From CAWKAV01 sp963847735 (GTDB lineage: Bacteria; Desulfobacterota; Desulfuromonadia; Desulfuromonadales; BM103): a stretch of DNA of 64,000 bases. The position numbers and the translations under genes are program-made. The stretch is taken from positions 1 to 64,000 of the forward strand of contig CAWKAV010000010.1 in NCBI GenBank assembly GCA_963847735.1, read 5' to 3'. Numbering within the stretch: position 1 is the first letter of the stretch; each line of letters begins with the position of its first letter. Below the pieces are notes generated by a model. The model was not told where the DNA came from. It saw nothing but the letters and a program-made list of their open reading frames with translations, and ran no database searches. Below, in pieces: positions 60,378 to 64,000 of the stretch.

Positions 60378-62863
60378 CAGAACCTCCAGTTGATTCGGGT
60401 GTAGTAGTAGCTCTGGTACTCGGGAGAACCGTCGTAAACTCGCCGGTAACGGCTGAAGCCGTAGACCAGGGTTAAACGCTCGGCGGCCTCCCAGATGTGC
60501 TCGTAGGTGAAGCCGGCAAAATAATCGTCGTCGTAGCCCTTCTGCCAGTAGTTGCCGGCAGTCAGGGCGAGGCGATGGCTGAAGGATCGGTCATAGCGTC
60601 GGTAGAGCCGCTGCAGGTTGTCAAGGGTCAGGGCGGCGGATAGGTCCCGGTCGGGGTTGAAGTAGATGGTGTTGCTGCGGCTGTTCGCCGAGGCGTAGAC
60701 ATCGACAATGCCGGACAGTTTGTATTTGGGCAGGGTCACCAGGCGCTGTTCCAGACTGCCGGCCAGACTGCGCCGGAAGTTGCCGTCGCTGAAATCCATG
60801 ACCTGGGCCCGCAGGCTGAGGTTGCGCAGTTCGCTGAACCGGTAGCTGATGCCAAGGTCGGCCGAATCGGCGGTGATGTCCTGCTTCAGTGCGCGCAGCG
60901 GGGTCTCACGGCTGAACCGCTCGATGTTGAGCGGGATCGACCAGTGGTCGTCGAGATCGTAAAGCAGCGACAGCCGGCCACCGATGTCATCGCCGCCGTC
61001 GACGTTGTAAGTCAGTTCCGCGGCCGCCTCGAGGTCTGGGCGACGGTATTCAATGCCGACCCCGTAGCGCCGGTAGGTTTCATTCCCTTCGGGGAATTCG
61101 GCAAAGGCGTAGCGGCCGCTGGCGAATATGCGGTAGTTGTAATCGAGCGGGCTCGAGAAGAGCGTGCCCTCGACCAGCAGATCGCGGGTCCCCTGGGTTG
61201 CGCCGCTGTTGTCCGAGTAGCCGGCGGCCAAGCGCAGTTCGCGCAGGTTGTGGCTCTCCCACTGACGCTGCAGCCTGCGCACGTGGACATCCTCCGGGTA
61301 GAGAGCGTAAAGCCGGTTGATCGCCTGCTCGGCGAGCCGGTATTCGCGGCGATCAAGGTAGCTCTGCGCCAGCCCGATCTGCAGGTCCCTGTGACTATGG
61401 TCGAGCCGCAGCCCCAGTTCATAGGTTTGCTGGGCCCGCCGTGGCCAGCCGCGGGCTGAATAGACGTTGCCCAGTTCGCGGGTGATGTCGAGGTTGGCCG
61501 GGGCCTGATCGTGCAGGGTCGCAAGGCGTGTCTCGGCGTCGGCGTACTGTTCGCCGTACAGGCGTGCCATGGCGGCGGTGGTGGCGGTGGCGGGCTTGTC
61601 CGGGTTGGGTCGAGGGCTGCTGCTGCCGTCAGGGCGGCGAGCCTGGAGCCAGACCGGCTGGGCTTCGTCTAGCCGGTCGGTCAGGGCGTAGGCGGCATCG
61701 AAGTCCTCGAGCTCGATCAAGGCATAGAAGAGCGCCAGGCTGGTTGTTAGGTCGTCCGGCCGGGTGGCGAGAATACTGCGGTAGATGTCTGCGGCCTGTT
61801 CCGGCTGCTGCAGGTAGAGATAGGCATCGGCGGCCGCCGACAAGGCATGGTTGGGGATCGCCACACCCTCGGCAAGCATTGCCTCATAGTCTCTGACAAC
61901 CGTCTCCATCTGGTAACGGTTGCGCAGGGCAACCAGCCGATCGAATCGGGTCCGCAGGTCAAAGTCGGCGGCGCCGGGGCTAGTGAGATCAAGCCTGGCG
62001 CGGTTGTTTTCAAGCAGGGCCAGGGCACGGTCAGTCTGTTCGAAGCGCCGGGTTTCTTCAGTTGCCGGCAGTTCGCCCCAACGTACCGCGAAGGCCGACT
62101 GGTTGCTGAGGATGCGCTGCAACTCGGTGGTAGAGAGCAGACTGGGGTCCTGTCTGGCCAGGTCGACGGCCAGGTCCGACGCTCCCAGGCTGTCGAGGAC
62201 CAGGATGCGCCGCGCCCGCGCCGTGCGGTTGGTCGGATCCTTGTCCAGGATCCGGTTGTAGTTCTGCAGTGCGGTGAAATATTCCCGGCGCGCTTCCAGG
62301 GCATATCCCTTGGCCAGCGCCAGGGTCGGATCCTGCGGGTATCTCTGCTCCATCCGTTCCGCCAGTTCCAGGGCTGCCTGGCTGCGGTCGGCATCGACCA
62401 GGGTCAAGATCATGCCGACGGGCAGATCGAGATTATCAGGGAAGCGCTGGGCGCCGGCCCGGTAAAGGTACTCGGCCTGGATGTAGTCGCCGCGGCGACG
62501 GGCGGAATGGGCCGCCGCCTCAAGGGCGTATCCCGGGGCGGCCTGCGGCGACAGCCGGGTACTCAACTCGGCGACCCGGTCGTCCTGCCCTGCCCAGCTC
62601 AGCACCGTGAGGTAGTCGTGGAACACCTCTTTGTCGTTGGGGTTATTGGTGTAGAGTGCGCTCAGGATTCCAAGGGCCTTACTCGTCTGTCCGGCACGCG
62701 CCAACGCAATCGCCTGGTCGTGGCCGGCTTGCCGGGCCCAGCCCGAGCTTGGAACCAGGACGCTGAGCAGTGCGGCGGCTGCGAGCGAGAACACCAGCAG
62801 ACGTTTGATTGGCCCACGGGTGTGGTCAACCGTTGTACTGGGTATATGTTGCATCAATGTCAT
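60377..62863 (-). CDS. pgaA: PgaA, outer-membrane poly-GlcNAc export porin
   Basis: An 828-residue protein: signal peptide (to GWA-RQA), TPR repeats over about 500 residues and a C-terminal beta barrel ending in YYTRINWRF (aromatic last residue). It exports the deacetylated polymer. First gene of pgaABCD. The start (62863 or 62854) has no clear ribosome site. Confidence 0.9.
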   Translation of the reverse strand: MTLMQHIPSTTVDHTRGPIKRLLVFSLAAAALLSVLVPSSGWARQAGHDQAIALARAGQTSKALGILSALYTNNPNDKEVFHDYLTVLSWAGQDDRVAELSTRLSPQAAPGYALEAAAHSARRRGDYIQAEYLYRAGAQRFPDNLDLPVGMILTLVDADRSQAALELAERMEQRYPQDPTLALAKGYALEARREYFTALQNYNRILDKDPTNRTARARRILVLDSLGASDLAVDLARQDPSLLSTTELQRILSNQSAFAVRWGELPATEETRRFEQTDRALALLENNRARLDLTSPGAADFDLRTRFDRLVALRNRYQMETVVRDYEAMLAEGVAIPNHALSAAADAYLYLQQPEQAADIYRSILATRPDDLTTSLALFYALIELEDFDAAYALTDRLDEAQPVWLQARRPDGSSSPRPNPDKPATATTAAMARLYGEQYADAETRLATLHDQAPANLDITRELGNVYSARGWPRRAQQTYELGLRLDHSHRDLQIGLAQSYLDRREYRLAEQAINRLYALYPEDVHVRRLQRQWESHNLRELRLAAGYSDNSGATQGTRDLLVEGTLFSSPLDYNYRIFASGRYAFAEFPEGNETYRRYGVGIEYRRPDLEAAAELTYNVDGGDDIGGRLSLLYDLDDHWSIPLNIERFSRETPLRALKQDITADSADLGISYRFSELRNLSLRAQVMDFSDGNFRRSLAGSLEQRLVTLPKYKLSGIVDVYASANSRSNTIYFNPDRDLSAALTLDNLQRLYRRYDRSFSHRLALTAGNYWQKGYDDDYFAGFTYEHIWEAAERLTLVYGFSRYRRVYDGSPEYQSYYYTRINWRF

Positions 62864-63337
62864 AACGGAAGAACCGGTAGGTCTGGGCTTTTCCGGACCC
62901 CTTTAGTGGTTTTGCGTCGAGGATGTTGTGTGCCCTTAACTTATTCATCAGCCAAGACCACCTGTCGGAGAGGCCTTGATGCCTGTTGTATGCACATGCC
63001 AGTCACGGTCTCCTTGCCGAGCCAGTCTGCCATTTGCCTGATTTATTCAAAAATTACTTTACCTTAAAGGACTTTTCCCCAGTTCTCAATATCACTCAAG
63101 GTAATGGGTTGTATAACTAAAGACATGTTCGAGAAATATCTGTTCGTCGAATATTCCTTGGCCCTGGAGGAAGAAAATGGCCGTCCGTCGATCAGCCCGG
63201 GTGGCCATTCTTTTGTGGATGACTTGAGGCCTGATGGCTTGTTGTAGAGACGCTGCTTGTGTAACCCGGATCTTGGTCCACCACCTGTTGCCCTGTAACT
63301 TAAGTCCCTTCTTACTGGTGTCTGGACCGAAAAAAGA
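62864..63337. other. Intergenic stretch before pgaA
   Basis: No gene is supported. A hairpin AATGGCC/GGCCATT (63176-63209) of the GGCCACC family lies here. A ~40-codon plus-strand frame (63126) has no ribosome site. Confidence 0.35.
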
Positions 63338-63357
63338 AAGGCGGCCATCAGGCCGCC
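63338..63357 (-). terminator. Bidirectional terminator
   Basis: AGGCGGCC and GGCCGCCT form an 8-bp stem with T-runs on both strands. It ends the small zinc-ribbon gene. Confidence 0.75.
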
Positions 63358-63385
63358 TGTTTCTTTTTGATGTTTCCGATGTGGA

Positions 63386-63592
63386 TTACAGCGCGCAGGC
63401 TTCGAGCGCCTGTTCTTCATTCCATCGTTCAATCGATTCTTCGAGTGAATCGGTGACCGCCATTTTTTCGCAATTATCCTTGGAGCAGTAGATCCCCCAA
63501 TGGCTGGTCGGGGCGTAACCGCTCGGGCCGAAAATCTTCGCCTGGCCGCCGCAACGGCAGGGGACGGCGATACTGTGATGATAAGCTTCCAT
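63386..63592 (-). CDS. Small Lar-like zinc-ribbon protein
   Basis: A 68-residue protein with CRCGG and CSKDNC (four zinc-type cysteines) and a C-terminal ESIERWNEEQ, the layout of the restriction-alleviation (Lar) family. ATG at 63592 follows AAGGAG. Function in the host unknown. Confidence 0.72.
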   Translation of the reverse strand: MEAYHHSIAVPCRCGGQAKIFGPSGYAPTSHWGIYCSKDNCEKMAVTDSLEESIERWNEEQALEACAL

Positions 63593-64000
63593 GCCTTGAT
63601 CTCCTTTCAGAAAGTGGGAAAAGCAATCATTTGAGCTTTTTACCTTGTTTGATATTTTATTCTTTATGTAACATAAGGTGTGGCCACGTCAAGGTGTTTT
63701 TTTTGAAAAATCTAGTTAAAACAGCAGTTTAAATATATGTTCACGCCTGTGGATCGTTTTGGCCGGGTCAGTTTCTTGGAGGCCAAACCAACCATATGAA
63801 ATTATTGGATAATTTACGAAAGGAAGGATTTGGGTGGCTGGAGGATCATCCCTGGGCAGGAAATGCTGGAGATAATATAATTTAACAAACTTGTTTCTAG
63901 ACTGTCGTTCTTCAAGGTAGAACAACGCCAAAAATGGCATCAAATCCGGCGTCTCATTGCCTGGGAACCTTCAAAAAAACATGCTTGCCAGAGCTTTTTT
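63593..64000. other. Window end without supported gene
   Basis: A/T-rich. A 75-codon minus-strand frame (63716-63943) has no ribosome site and no family signal, so it is not called. Confidence 0.35.

Noticed and set aside
62864..62960. Possible c-di-GMP-I (GEMM) riboswitch before pgaA
   Set aside because: The minus strand has GACGCAAAACC, like the GEMM core, but the required paired stems and the GGGCAAACC part are not there.
63064..63432. 122-codon minus-strand frame
   Set aside because: It spans a terminator and the end of the zinc-ribbon gene; no supporting motif.
63716..63943. 75-codon minus-strand frame near the window end
   Set aside because: No ribosome site, no family signal, A/T-rich intergenic composition.

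Overview
The window looks like the chromosome of a Desulfuromonadales bacterium (Geobacter/Desulfuromonas relatives). This is inferred from gene content: a fused LutB-LutA lactate oxidase like those of anaerobic deltaproteobacteria, an Ehr-type (energy-converting-hydrogenase-related) membrane complex, TRAP transport, sigma-54 regulation, monohaem c-type cytochromes, and moderately high G+C in the housekeeping parts. No rRNA, tRNA or CRISPR array was seen.

Layout. 0.1-6.7 kb: minus-strand operon dctP-dctQ-dctM-usp-glcD-glcF for uptake and oxidation of a 2-hydroxy acid, probably D-lactate or glycolate. 6.8-11.6 kb: minus-strand operon for 3-hydroxybutyrate/acetoacetate breakdown (thiolase, single-chain CoA transferase, 3-hydroxybutyrate dehydrogenase) ending with its likely sigma-54 activator; it has a near-perfect -24/-12 promoter and two upstream palindromes. 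11.8-14.6 kb: plus-strand lutC and lutBA (L-lactate oxidation). The promoters of the TRAP operon and of lutC carry the same TGGTAAGACCA operator, so both lactate routes are probably one GntR-type regulon.

14.6-45.9 kb is A/T-richer, full of repeats, gene remnants and accessory genes, and has inverted copies of one repeat at its two ends. It holds a cytochrome, an IS3 remnant, two small membrane proteins, a divergent beta-carbonic-anhydrase-like gene, an IclR pseudogene, a seven-gene Ehr complex whose large subunit lacks both NiFe-binding cysteine pairs and whose membrane arm has two tandem NuoL-like subunits, a divergent pair of paralogous HTH-EIIA regulators, two lipoproteins, an Fbp-type iron transporter behind a Fur-like box, and a copper/silver cluster (merR, CpxP-like chaperone, CopA ATPase, YHS protein, NtrC-type response regulator) with its own -24/-12 promoter. 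Small secreted proteins and a cytochrome follow.

46-64 kb returns to G+C-rich sequence: an ATP-grasp-like protein, mltG, plsY, a degenerate receiver-GAF protein, a stand-alone MshEN protein, an arsenic operon (arsR-gapdh-arsJ-acr3), a methyltransferase, the pgaABCD exopolysaccharide operon and a small zinc-ribbon protein. The strongest leads are the shared lactate operator, the sigma-54 hydroxybutyrate promoter with its palindromes, and the Ehr complex with a carbonic-anhydrase-like neighbour.
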